This document shows positions 7,802 to 16,299 of a stretch of DNA of 64,000 nucleotides, piece by piece (the stretch's first letter is position 1; each line of letters starts with the position of its first letter). Source of the DNA: Niastella vici (GTDB taxonomy: Bacteria; Bacteroidota; Bacteroidia; Chitinophagales; Chitinophagaceae); the NCBI RefSeq assembly GCF_002077945.1, contig NZ_LVYD01000073.1, positions 1 to 64,000 of the forward strand. The letters are read 5' to 3'. The translations under genes were made by a program, and so were the position numbers. The notes beneath the pieces were generated by a model that saw nothing but the letters and a program-made list of their open reading frames with translations, was not told the origin of the DNA and searched no databases.

Positions 7802-9664
7802 ATGTGTACGGCGAAAAATATTGTTTGTTTTTGCAGTGCTTTTTGTTTTGCATTGCTTCCTTATTGTTGTGTATATGCTCAAGTAAACGACTCTACGGTA
7901 CATCCCTTACCCAAAAAGAATATAACATTTTCGCGGTTTCTCTTAAATGTAATAACTCGAAGCAACGTAGATACGTCCATGCAGCCGGGTGCGCTCTTCA
8001 GTAAAAATGAATGGCCATTTCTGCCTCACCAGGGTAAAGGCATCAGGCGTATACTGATCAAAGAATTCGGGTTTGATAAAGCGCTTGCAGATACGACAAA
8101 TGAAATCAATTATTTTGGTAAAAATTTTATAAAACACCTGCATAGGATTACCAGAGAAAGGATAATACGCAACAATCTGTTCATTAAAGAAAAGACTGCA
8201 CTCAATGCTAATGTGGTGGCAGATAATGAACGATATCTTCGTTCACTGAACTACATACATGACGCACGTATACTGGTAGATACGATTGCGAATGAACCTG
8301 ATTCCATCGATTTGATAGTTGTAACCAAAGACTTCCTTAGCCTTACATTTCAATTCGATAACGCTACCAGAGAAAAGTTTAAAGCCGAAGCAGGCGATGT
8401 TAATTTAATGGGTACGGCGCAAAGCATCCGGTTTACAGCATTGCTTGAAAAAAATCGCGACCCTCATTTCGGCTATGAAATACTATACGAAAAAAATAGT
8501 ATTGCCAATACTTTCGTTAATGCCACTATTCGCTATTCAACAATCAACTCTGATCAGTACGATGGCACCTTGGATGAACATACCTGGCACCTTGCAATCG
8601 AAAGGCCATTGGTGTCGCAATACCTGCATGTTGCAGGTGCAATAAAGCTTGCTCATAGCCAAACATTTAATAATTATTTAAAACCTGATAGCCTGTTCTA
8701 TAATTACCATTACGATACTTATGATGCATGGATTGGATATAACCTGGGTGTGCGTAAATTCCTGTTCCTGAAATCTATACTAAACAGGCAATTCATTGGC
8801 ATTCGTTATTTTCGAAACAGGTTTAATCAAAGGCCGTACCAGGTAAACGATGGATTTAATTTCAGGTTAAATGATCAGGAAGCCATTCTGGCTCAATTCA
8901 CTTTTTTCAGGCAAAACTTTTATAAAACCAATTATGTTTTTGGTTTTGGTATCACAGAAGATGTTCCTTATGGTTATAATATTGCGTTAACTGCCGGTTG
9001 GTATAAACAGTTGCACATGGAAAGGCTATATTCCGGGATTGATGCCAACCGGTATGTTGTAACAGACAGGGGATATGTGAGGCAGTACTTTTTGCGTGCA
9101 GGAACCTTTTTAAATGGAGGCAAAATTCAGGATGCAACGGTTTTAACAGGCGCCAGTATCTTCAGTCGTATTTATAGCTTCAGAAATTTAAAAATGCGGC
9201 AATACCTGAGGTTTAGTTATACGAAGCAATTTAACCGCATTGGTCTCGATCCGCTTGGGATTAATAATGTATTTGGACTTCAATATATCTCTTTTGATTC
9301 GGCAAGCGGGCACCAGCGTTCAAGTGTGCACACAGAAACATTCTTTTTTCTAAAATACAAAGCGTTGGGTTTTAAGTTTGCCCCGTTTACAACTGTCGAC
9401 GTTGCACTCTTTACAACTGAAAATAAAAATTCCTCCAATTCAGGCTTCTATTTTGGTTTAGGCGGGGGGATGCGGATACGTAATGAAAATATATTGTTTG
9501 GCACCGTAGAATTACGGTTCATGTATTTTCCCCGAAAATCAATACAACACAATGCTTTCAAACTCACATTGGAAACCAACCTGCGTTTCAGGTATAATAA
9601 CAGTTATGTAAAAGAACCGGATATTATTCAGGTAAACAGTGATCCTAATAATAATATATACTGA
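7802..9664 (+). CDS. Outer membrane beta-barrel protein with POTRA-like N-terminal region
   Basis: 620 residues with signal peptide (hydrophobic through ALLPYCCVYAQ). Residues ~100-185 resemble a POTRA module: IRRILIKEFGFDK, ERIIRNNLFIKEKTALN, then DNERYLRSLNYIHDARILVD and DLIVVTKDFLSLTFQF. From about 195 to the end there are alternating amphipathic strands rich in aromatic residues (FGYEILYEK, YVFGFGITEDVPYG, FYFGLGGGMRI, LRFRYNNSYV), as expected for a 16-strand-type barrel. This is the BamA/TamA-like layout with a single visible POTRA; proteins of this kind occur widely in Bacteroidota without known function. It does not end in a typical C-terminal aromatic residue of BAM substrates but in a polar tail. 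Confidence 0.78.
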   Translation: MCTAKNIVCFCSAFCFALLPYCCVYAQVNDSTVHPLPKKNITFSRFLLNVITRSNVDTSMQPGALFSKNEWPFLPHQGKGIRRILIKEFGFDKALADTTNEINYFGKNFIKHLHRITRERIIRNNLFIKEKTALNANVVADNERYLRSLNYIHDARILVDTIANEPDSIDLIVVTKDFLSLTFQFDNATREKFKAEAGDVNLMGTAQSIRFTALLEKNRDPHFGYEILYEKNSIANTFVNATIRYSTINSDQYDGTLDEHTWHLAIERPLVSQYLHVAGAIKLAHSQTFNNYLKPDSLFYNYHYDTYDAWIGYNLGVRKFLFLKSILNRQFIGIRYFRNRFNQRPYQVNDGFNFRLNDQEAILAQFTFFRQNFYKTNYVFGFGITEDVPYGYNIALTAGWYKQLHMERLYSGIDANRYVVTDRGYVRQYFLRAGTFLNGGKIQDATVLTGASIFSRIYSFRNLKMRQYLRFSYTKQFNRIGLDPLGINNVFGLQYISFDSASGHQRSSVHTETFFFLKYKALGFKFAPFTTVDVALFTTENKNSSNSGFYFGLGGGMRIRNENILFGTVELRFMYFPRKSIQHNAFKLTLETNLRFRYNNSYVKEPDIIQVNSDPNNNIY

Positions 9665-9813
9665 GCATCAGGCATGCTGTGCATCTTCGTATATGGCAAT
9701 GTGTGAATGATATAATTTATTTGTTCAATTGTGTAACACTTTCCATCAAAAAGAGATCCACCTTTACACAATAAGTTTTTAATTTTAAAAAAGCAACTTA
9801 AATATTTACAAAA

Positions 9814-10374
9814 ATGAAAAAATCAATTCTTATAGTAACATTATTGTTTGCCGGGTTTGCATTTAAAACTGCTACCGCACAATTTAATGTGAGTGTAAGG
9901 GCGAATATAGGCGCTCAGCCTGTATGGGGTCCCGTAGGGTATGATTACGTTGATTATTATTATATGCCTGATATCGATGTGTTTTATTATGTTCCCAATC
10001 ACCAATATATTTATCAGCAACGCGGACGCTGGGTGTATGCCAGCGCTTTACCTTCCCGGTATCATAATTACAATATATACAACGGGTACAAAGTGGTAAT
10101 TAATGATCCATATCCTTATCGTCATGCAGATACCTACAGAACAAGATATGCCGAATACAAAGGCCATCACGACCAGGAAATAATCCGTAATAGTCACGAG
10201 TCGAAATATTTTGTAAACAAAGGCCATCCTGAACATAATAATTGGAAAAGGGATCACGATCAGCGGAACTATGATCGTAACCAACAGAATGATCGCAATC
10301 AACAGAATGATCGAAATCGAGGAAGAAATGATCGAAATCAACAGGATAACGATCACAATCGACACAACAAATGA
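9814..10374 (+). CDS. Secreted protein with N/D/R/Q-rich repetitive tail
   Basis: 186 residues. Signal peptide MKKSILIVTLLFAGFAFKTATA. Residues ~24-110 form a Tyr-rich domain (GYDYVDYYYMPDIDVFYYVP, then YIYQQRGRWVYASALP). The last ~45 residues are low complexity with DRNQQN and DRNRGRN motifs that look slippage-derived. Similar short Tyr-rich secreted proteins are common in Bacteroidota and have no assigned role. It is followed at once by a terminator and then by an lmo0937-type gene. Confidence 0.8.
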   Translation: MKKSILIVTLLFAGFAFKTATAQFNVSVRANIGAQPVWGPVGYDYVDYYYMPDIDVFYYVPNHQYIYQQRGRWVYASALPSRYHNYNIYNGYKVVINDPYPYRHADTYRTRYAEYKGHHDQEIIRNSHESKYFVNKGHPEHNNWKRDHDQRNYDRNQQNDRNQQNDRNRGRNDRNQQDNDHNRHNK

Positions 10375-10388
10375 GAAGATCCTCAATG

Positions 10389-10417
10389 ATCGTCAGTACT
10401 ATTACTGACGATTTTTT
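10389..10417 (+). terminator. Rho-independent terminator
   Basis: Perfect 10-bp stem ATCGTCAGTA / TACTGACGAT (10389-10398 with 10403-10412), loop CTAT, then TTTTT. It separates the repetitive-tail gene from the small membrane gene. Confidence 0.88.
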
Positions 10418-10439
10418 AATAATTATAAAAAATAGTTTT

Positions 10440-10616
10440 ATGGGGAATTTACTTTATATCGTTGCCCTCATTTTCATTGTTGGCTGGTTGGTTGGATTTC
10501 TCGGATTTCATGCCGGCGGCGCAGTTCACCTGTTGCTTGCTTTTGCATTAATTGCCTTATTGGTAGACACTATGCAGGTGAGCGACAAAAAAATTGCCAG
10601 CCCTGGTACTCCCTGA
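10440..10616 (+). CDS. Small membrane protein, lmo0937 family
   Basis: 58 residues from the ATG at 10440: MGNLLYIVALIFIVGWLVGF, then LGFHAGGAVHLLL, then a second hydrophobic stretch and a polar tail. I prefer this start over in-frame codons upstream because they would run through the terminator hairpin and because the paralogue at 7038-7193 begins with the equivalent SNLLYI. Two membrane segments are predicted. Confidence 0.82.
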   Translation: MGNLLYIVALIFIVGWLVGFLGFHAGGAVHLLLAFALIALLVDTMQVSDKKIASPGTP

Positions 10617-10680
10617 CGTTCCATAACTTTAATATTTCTTGTGTATATTGCAGCCCTTGCTTATACCTGTTATAAAAAAT

Positions 10681-11514
10681 ATGAACCTATTTACCCGAAA
10701 ACTGCTTTGTCTGTTTTTTTTGAATCTTGTCTTTTGTAGCCTGAAGAGCCAACTGATACTTCCCGTTGGGCCCGTTGTAGGGATCATTAGGGGAAGTGTA
10801 CCAACGGTGAAATTATTCAAATCCTGTAAGTTTGATTCTTCCGATGCAATTTTCGGGATTGATCTGGCCGATACTACGAACGGCAGGGATGGACTATTTA
10901 ATTTCATTATTGACAATTCAAAGGACCTGGCTGAATTAAAGAAAAGCTGGATCTTTAAAGATGCGGCCCGTTCACAAAGAGGTCAAAAAGTTTTCAAAGT
11001 TTTTTACACAAGAAATAAAGTGGTAAAACGTACCTGGGTTATTTTCCCCGAAGCGTTTTGTATAGCAACAGATGAGGGCGCTTATCTGTTTGATGTATCG
11101 ATGTTGACAAAGCTTCATTCAAAAAGCCCGCTGGTGTATCGTGTGCGCACAGATACCCTCGGAAGCCGCGATGAATTTATAAAGTTTTATGATAGTGTTA
11201 AAGCAATTTCATCATTTCTTTATTTAAATGAGCCGGATGTGGGCGAAGGTTCGTTTGAGGTTAAATTAAAGGCTGCTACAAAGAATGTTCCTGAAGATAT
11301 AGGTCTTAGAATAATTGACATTTGTAATGAAATAAAGCCAAAAACTGCCTTTAGGGTTTATTTTAAAAATGGTGAGGAGGCAGTGGACAGCAAGAGCAAG
11401 ACTTATGTTGTACGGTGTGATCGCTCCCTGTTTGAACAATTTTCTTATCCCGATATGGAAAAGGGCGAATGGGCGCCGGCCACATATATCATACAATCTT
11501 ATTGGCGCAAATAA
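10681..11514 (+). CDS. Secreted protein of unknown function
   Basis: 277 residues from the ATG at 10681, which begins a signal peptide (FTRKLLCLFFLNLVFCSLKSQ). The mature part is mixed alpha/beta with no motif I can assign; blocks such as FKVFYTRNKVVKRTWVIFPE and ATYIIQSYWRK are seen. A TTG/GTG start at 10639 would add 14 residues before the signal peptide and is less likely. It converges on the VanZ-like gene. Confidence 0.7.
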   Translation: MNLFTRKLLCLFFLNLVFCSLKSQLILPVGPVVGIIRGSVPTVKLFKSCKFDSSDAIFGIDLADTTNGRDGLFNFIIDNSKDLAELKKSWIFKDAARSQRGQKVFKVFYTRNKVVKRTWVIFPEAFCIATDEGAYLFDVSMLTKLHSKSPLVYRVRTDTLGSRDEFIKFYDSVKAISSFLYLNEPDVGEGSFEVKLKAATKNVPEDIGLRIIDICNEIKPKTAFRVYFKNGEEAVDSKSKTYVVRCDRSLFEQFSYPDMEKGEWAPATYIIQSYWRK

Positions 11515-11536
11515 TGTTATTATGAAACTTGAAGTG

Positions 11537-12040
11537 CTAATACGCAACATGCGCCAAATAAACAATTGAATAACTGACCATACAGTAAATGGTTTCCGTA
11601 TTTATTGTTTGAAAAAGAGGTTCCTTATTTGTATTGCTTCTCGTACAAAATATAGCCAGCAGCCAAAAACCAAGTGAAACATTGATATCCATTAAATCGA
11701 ACCGGCCGTTCAAAAAATGGAATAACTGTAATACCTCCATGAGTATGGCTGCCAGGATGGGTACAAATACCAGGTCCCATTTTTTCTTTTTCACCTCTAC
11801 GTAAAAAAAGCTTGAGGTCACCGTAATACAAAATACCCACAAGCCTTCTGGCACTGAATAAATAATAAAACCGGGCAGCGGCAGAAAAGACCTGATGCTG
11901 GTTTCTAAAGAGGAATACTCCGCTCGCGAAAACAACGAAATAAAGAGCCGGGTCACCAGGGTTTTATCTGTGCGGTAAAAAACATAAACAAATAAACAGA
12001 AAAACAGGGATACTGTCAGGAAAGGAAGATACTTTTTCAC
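11537..12040 (-). CDS. VanZ-like small membrane protein
   Basis: 167 residues with about four hydrophobic segments (near 5-22, 52-77, 88-108, 118-132). The stretch EVLQLFHFLNGRFDLMDINV resembles the VanZ-family core (E-Q, then GR-FD--D---N). Its start codon overlaps the stop of the upstream methyltransferase by 4 bp (ATGA), so the two are translationally coupled. Such proteins modify or sense the envelope, but the substrate is unknown. Confidence 0.65.
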   Translation of the reverse strand: MKKYLPFLTVSLFFCLFVYVFYRTDKTLVTRLFISLFSRAEYSSLETSIRSFLPLPGFIIYSVPEGLWVFCITVTSSFFYVEVKKKKWDLVFVPILAAILMEVLQLFHFLNGRFDLMDINVSLGFWLLAIFCTRSNTNKEPLFQTINTETIYCMVSYSIVYLAHVAY

Positions 12041-12624
12041 GGCCTTGTATAGATAAGGAGTTTATAATAAGAGCCTATTCCAAGCTCCATTTGCTTACGT
12101 AATGAAAAACGCTGCAGCCCTTTTATATTGTGCAGGTAAAAGATGGATCTGAAATGAAAAAGAAATGAGAGTGGTTGAAATAGCCAATCAATATACTTCA
12201 ACCCGTTGTCTGGAGTAAAATGATTGAGGATAAACAATTTTCCTCCGGGTTTTAATACTTTATAAACCTGCTCCAATAACCGGTCTGCATTTTTTGTAAC
12301 TGCCAGCACATGACAAATAACCACATAATCAAAACTTGCTTCTGAAAACAACAGCTCTTCTCCATTCATGAGCTGTAGCCTGGTTTTCTCCCCTTTATAT
12401 CGGCTCGCTTTTTCAAGCATGGCATTCGAAATGTCGATACCGGTAATTTCATGCGCTTTGTACAAGGGTAAATGGGAGCCATCGCCAACACCGATCTCTA
12501 ACAGGTTTCCTGGTAAAGCACTATTAACTGCTTCAATGAGGTTTTTTCTATGTGCTTTTAAAAAGTAATTGATGACGGGGTATATAAAGGAGATGCGGTT
12601 ATAAAATATACGGGTAGAATACAC
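12037..12624 (-). CDS. Class I SAM-dependent methyltransferase, PmtA-like
   Basis: 195 residues. Rossmann motif I LLEIGVGDGSH (around 41-51), acidic loop TGIDIS, motif LKPGGKLFILNHF. The N-terminal YNRISFIYPVINYFLKAHRK and the C-terminal hydrophobic YIDWLFQPLSFLFHF resemble phosphatidylethanolamine N-methyltransferases (PmtA/UbiE branch), so a phospholipid head-group substrate is plausible but unproven. Coupled to the VanZ-like gene downstream. A palindrome shared with the next operon lies 22 bp upstream of its start. Confidence 0.75.
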   Translation of the reverse strand: MYSTRIFYNRISFIYPVINYFLKAHRKNLIEAVNSALPGNLLEIGVGDGSHLPLYKAHEITGIDISNAMLEKASRYKGEKTRLQLMNGEELLFSEASFDYVVICHVLAVTKNADRLLEQVYKVLKPGGKLFILNHFTPDNGLKYIDWLFQPLSFLFHFRSIFYLHNIKGLQRFSLRKQMELGIGSYYKLLIYTRP

Positions 12625-12645
12625 AGTATTTTAGTTTTTAAAAGG

Positions 12646-12662
12646 GCTTTGTATTTCAAAGT
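12646..12662. promoter_or_regulatory. Palindromic operator candidate, copy 1
   Basis: GCTTTG-TATTT-CAAAGT: near-perfect 6-bp arms with a 5-bp spacer, 22 bp upstream of the methyltransferase ATG. The same palindrome and flanking TTTTA recur at 14072-14088 upstream of the next minus-strand gene. Confidence 0.5.
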
Positions 12663-12729
12663 TGATGAGCAAAAATAAAGGTATGATCAGTTGATGGCAT
12701 AAAACATGGTAATAGGCATTGCTGTTGTT

Positions 12730-13974
12730 TTATTTGAACCCAAATAGTAAAGGGAAAATAAAGGTTACGATAATTGTCCAGATGAAATAAATGGGCAGGT
12801 AAAAAGAAATAGCCTTCCCTACCCCGCTTATGTTCGCTTTTTTAGTAACTGTTCGAACCAATTGCACAGTTACCAAAAGTAGGTTTATTAAGATCAGGAT
12901 ATTGCCCCCCAGCACCGCCGTTCTGTTGGGGGTAATTCCCCATTCAGCCATCCGGAATAAAATTGCAGAAAGCGCAATACCATTTACAAGTATGGTTACC
13001 AATGATAACAGTAAAAGGACCCAGGTTTCGGTGAGGCTTTTTGTAGTTCGGGCCGCTTCGGCAACTGAGAAGAATATAATGGCCATTACGCCTATTAATA
13101 ATGCATTAAAGACGACTAAGAACTCACGGTCGTTATAAGGGTTTTTCCCTGAGTAGATCATGGCCACGAGATAAATTAACAACATCACCAACACGAGCGG
13201 ACTGAAAATTTTAGCAATCACCGGTGAAACTTTACCTACTAACTGCGGATTGGTTTGGGTAAGATAAGTGCCTGCGATAGGGGCAGCAGGAAGGGCAAAA
13301 AATACAATATTCTCTATATAAAAGGTTTTAATATTAAGACCGATCAGGGAGAAAAGGCCAATGGTCATACCGCTCAGGATGGCCGCTGCTATCACAATGA
13401 GCGTTGTTATTACTACCAGGTCTCCGTTGTACTTTAAAAAGCCCAATCGCTTTTCATCGTTGTTGTTGAGATCGCCAACAAATGCAAAACCCAATACCGA
13501 CCACAACAATAAGAGTAAATGAACGCATGATAAAATAAGGGTATCGCTTTGCTTAACATCAGGAAAGGAATTGATAAAAATTAAACCGGTAAGCGTTGTG
13601 CCGGCTATGAATGCAATTTTACCGGTTGATAATTTATTTTTCCAGGCAAAATAAGCGGTTAGAACCGGGAATAAGATAAAACCGATATTTCTGGGATAGA
13701 AAAAATCTTCACTGATATGCAGGAATGCCGGGAGCTTTGCAATAATACCTGCCAAAACAGCTGCCATGATCACCCATACGAGTTCTTTGCTGCCGTTGCG
13801 CGTGATCTCTTCCCTGGCAAAATTCAGCCGTTCATTCCAGAAAGCGGCAAGGGTGTTATTGGTAAGCTCAGGATACAACGCGTTAAATACGCGTTTAAAG
13901 GTTGATTTATCGGTTCTGTACAACCTTTCCAGCTGCCCGGGATTATTGAGATTTGACAGGATCTCCTCTTTCAT
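12730..13974 (-). CDS. Polytopic membrane protein of unknown function
   Basis: 414 residues. A ~60-residue soluble N-terminus (MKEEILSNLNNPGQLERLYR, then FKRVFNALYPEL) precedes about ten hydrophobic segments. Residues 60-410 are membrane-embedded with short loops. It may belong to the DUF4153-type membrane proteins, but I could not confirm this. It shares a palindromic upstream site with the methyltransferase/VanZ-like pair, which suggests common control. Confidence 0.7.
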   Translation of the reverse strand: MKEEILSNLNNPGQLERLYRTDKSTFKRVFNALYPELTNNTLAAFWNERLNFAREEITRNGSKELVWVIMAAVLAGIIAKLPAFLHISEDFFYPRNIGFILFPVLTAYFAWKNKLSTGKIAFIAGTTLTGLIFINSFPDVKQSDTLILSCVHLLLLLWSVLGFAFVGDLNNNDEKRLGFLKYNGDLVVITTLIVIAAAILSGMTIGLFSLIGLNIKTFYIENIVFFALPAAPIAGTYLTQTNPQLVGKVSPVIAKIFSPLVLVMLLIYLVAMIYSGKNPYNDREFLVVFNALLIGVMAIIFFSVAEAARTTKSLTETWVLLLLSLVTILVNGIALSAILFRMAEWGITPNRTAVLGGNILILINLLLVTVQLVRTVTKKANISGVGKAISFYLPIYFIWTIIVTFIFPLLFGFK

Positions 13975-14071
13975 AAATCAGTATTATGCGTTAATTAATA
14001 TGACTGGCCAACGCTATATTACCCCTTCCCTTTTCTGATTGTTATCCTGTGACTTTCTTTGTTCTAAAAGT

Positions 14072-14088
14072 ACTTTGTAATTCAAAGT
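14072..14088. promoter_or_regulatory. Palindromic operator candidate, copy 2
   Basis: ACTTTG-TAATT-CAAAGT, perfect 6-bp arms, 98 bp upstream of the membrane protein start. It is flanked on one side by TAAAAGTACTTTG, as copy 1 is by TTTTAAAAGGGCTTTG. Confidence 0.55.
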
Positions 14089-14330
14089 TATAGTATAAAT
14101 CACATTTATACAAGAACAATCCGAATTATTTATTTAAGGAATTGGAGAAACCGGGAATTGTTGTACATATATATTGAGGATGAAGAAATTATTAACGAAC
14201 AACCAGCAATAACGGGTTAGCGGCAAAGTTTAGCATTACTAAATTATTAAGCGTCGGTATGCTTACTACTTCATTTGTATAATTGTGAAAATTACACCTT
14301 AACTGGTTTACAAATGCTAAACAACCTAAT

Positions 14331-15722
14331 ATGAAAAAAACAAACCTGTTCGCCCGGTTACTTTTGCTGACCTTACCATTGTTCTTTATTCTCATTGGTT
14401 GCTCTAAACAGCAACAAACGCAGGGATCATCTGCCAACGCGCAACAAGCTGCTGTTGCGTCAACAAACAATGCCCGTGTTATTACCGCTACAGGTGGTAG
14501 CTTTAACGTGCTTACCTACAATGTAGCAGGATTGCCGCAGATCTTGTCGAGCGCTTCCACACCAAGAGATTCCAGCACTGCTCAAATCGGCCGGCTTATT
14601 AATGCTTGCGATGTGGTACATGTTCAGGAAGATTTCAACTATCATGCTTATTTGTACGACTATGGGAATGCGCATCCGTATCGCTCGGCCACCAGCGGTG
14701 GTGCTGGTTTCGGTGATGGGCTGAATTCCCTCTCCTGGTTCCCGTTCGATGATTTTGCGCGCATTACCTGGAATAAACGGATCAATGAAAATGCGCTTAC
14801 ACCTAAAGGATTTACTTTTTGCCGCACACGTATTGCTGAAGGCGTTTATATTGATTTTTACAACCTGCATACCAATGCCGAATCTGATGCGGCTTCCATT
14901 GCCGCGCGTGCCGATAACCTGCAGCAGATCTCTGATTATATCAGCACGGTATCAAAAGGAAATGCCGTTGTGGTAATGGGTGATATGAATGCCCGCTATA
15001 CCCGCGATAATAACGTGCGCCTGTTCCTGAATGTACATGGCATGACCGATCCCTGGATAACCCTGGTGCGTAACGGTTCTATCCCTGTCCTGGGCGATCC
15101 TGATATAGCATGCCCTTTCCCCAACATTGACAATACCTGCGAAATAGTAGATAAGATCTATTTCCGCAGCAGTAAATATATTCAGCTCACAGCTTCTGGT
15201 TACAATGTGCTGAAAACTTTTGTGAACAGCAGTGGCCAGCAATTGTCGGACCATTTGCCGCTTACCGTGAACTTTTCTTATTCATTGCAGCAGGCTTTCG
15301 ATATGAGCGACTTGTTCGGTGGTCCGCATGGCACGCCGTTTAACGACCTTGAAACCCTGGTTGCCAGCAGTGCACCCGGTTCATTTACGATAAGGACCGG
15401 CAAACGGGTCGATAATGTTGGGGTTACGCTCACAAGCGGCCCGGCATTAACGCATGGCGGAACCGGAGGAACAGCGCAAACGCTTACCCTGCAAAGTGGT
15501 GAATATGTTTCCGCTGTTACTTTAAACGAAGGTCAGTATAATGGCCATACACGCATTTTCTATATTAAGCTCACGACTAACCTGGGCCGTACATTGGCTG
15601 GGGGTACACAAACCTCAGATGCGGTAACTTATACCACCCCTGCCGGTTATAAGGTTGCCGGTTTTTATGGCAATTCGGGCGATGAAGTAGATAAGCTTGG
15701 GTTGATCTATACAAAGCAGTAA
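14331..15722 (+). CDS. Lipoprotein: endonuclease/exonuclease/phosphatase domain plus jacalin-like lectin domain
   Basis: 463 residues. The signal peptide ends in a lipobox LIGC (lipidated Cys24). Residues ~57-315 are an EEP (DNase I-like) fold: NVLTYNVAGLP (Asn64), VQE (Glu100), YNLHT (His180), VMGDMNARY (Asp218, Asn220) and SDHLPLTV (Asp307-His308). The metal and catalytic residues are all present. Residues ~325-460 (HGTPFNDLE, then SFTIRTGKRVDNVGVTL, HGGTGG, VSAVTLNEG) match the jacalin-related beta-prism lectin fold. A surface-anchored nuclease or phosphodiesterase tethered to a glycan is the simplest reading; a sphingomyelinase-like phosphodiesterase is an alternative. Confidence 0.85.
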   Translation: MKKTNLFARLLLLTLPLFFILIGCSKQQQTQGSSANAQQAAVASTNNARVITATGGSFNVLTYNVAGLPQILSSASTPRDSSTAQIGRLINACDVVHVQEDFNYHAYLYDYGNAHPYRSATSGGAGFGDGLNSLSWFPFDDFARITWNKRINENALTPKGFTFCRTRIAEGVYIDFYNLHTNAESDAASIAARADNLQQISDYISTVSKGNAVVVMGDMNARYTRDNNVRLFLNVHGMTDPWITLVRNGSIPVLGDPDIACPFPNIDNTCEIVDKIYFRSSKYIQLTASGYNVLKTFVNSSGQQLSDHLPLTVNFSYSLQQAFDMSDLFGGPHGTPFNDLETLVASSAPGSFTIRTGKRVDNVGVTLTSGPALTHGGTGGTAQTLTLQSGEYVSAVTLNEGQYNGHTRIFYIKLTTNLGRTLAGGTQTSDAVTYTTPAGYKVAGFYGNSGDEVDKLGLIYTKQ

Positions 15723-15736
15723 TAAAATAAAATGAA

Positions 15737-15776
15737 GATCCCCGTCTCAGCTTGTCTGGACGGGGATCTTTTATTT
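15737..15776 (+). terminator. Rho-independent terminator
   Basis: Stem GATCCCCGTC / GACGGGGATC (15737-15746 with 15759-15768), 12-nt loop, then TTTTATTT. It ends the nuclease-lectin gene and lies between convergent genes. Confidence 0.88.
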
Positions 15777-15788
15777 GTTTCCCGATAA

Positions 15789-16079
15789 TTATTGAATATC
15801 TATTTCCTTTCTTATAGTTCCTTTAGCGGTGTTTACGTGTATCGTATATAATGCCCGTTCCAGGTCGGTAAACATGATGCGTCCTTCTTTCAGATCGCCC
15901 TGCTTAATGATACGGCCATTGATATCGGTTAGTTTGTAATTTTCTGAAGAGCCGTGTTGTAACCATACATTTACGATGCCGCTTTCTGTTACATACCAGG
16001 TTAGCATGTTGCTTTGTTTGTCGTATACCTTTTGGGGTTCTACGTTCAGGGTAATGGCTGGTTTTTCCATACTGATCAT
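15789..16079 (-). CDS. Short protein resembling a free-standing T9SS type A sorting domain
   Basis: 96 residues. The C-terminal 70 residues (VNVWLQHGSSENYKLTDING, then RIIKQGDLKEG, LYTIHVNTAKGTIRKEIDI) have the strand pattern of T9SS type A C-terminal domains, where YKL-D-NGR-I and YTI-V-T-KGT are characteristic. There is no signal peptide and no cargo domain. The start could be the ATG three codons in (MEKP). It may be an orphan tail of a lost cargo gene or a small secretion-related protein. Confidence 0.55.
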   Translation of the reverse strand: MISMEKPAITLNVEPQKVYDKQSNMLTWYVTESGIVNVWLQHGSSENYKLTDINGRIIKQGDLKEGRIMFTDLERALYTIHVNTAKGTIRKEIDIQ

Positions 16080-16231
16080 TAGATTTTTTGAATATTTGTT
16101 TTCTTGTTAATGGGTCGGGATCAATCCTGGGCAAAATAGATAATTTTAAATACAGAATTAACATTTAAATAAACTGGATATCTAAACGAATAATACTAAC
16201 GTGAGATGATGACGAAAATGAATATAAAGTT

Positions 16232-16271
16232 TTAAAATAAAAGCCTTCAGCTCGTTTGTGCCGAAGGCTGA
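16232..16271 (-). terminator. Terminator of the methyltransferase gene
   Basis: On the minus strand AGCCTTC (from 16269) pairs with GAAGGCT (to 16242) and is followed by TTTTATTTT. It lies about 30 bp past the stop codon at 16300. Confidence 0.75.
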
Positions 16272-16299
16272 TGTATATGGTTAGAACCGTATATGTTCT

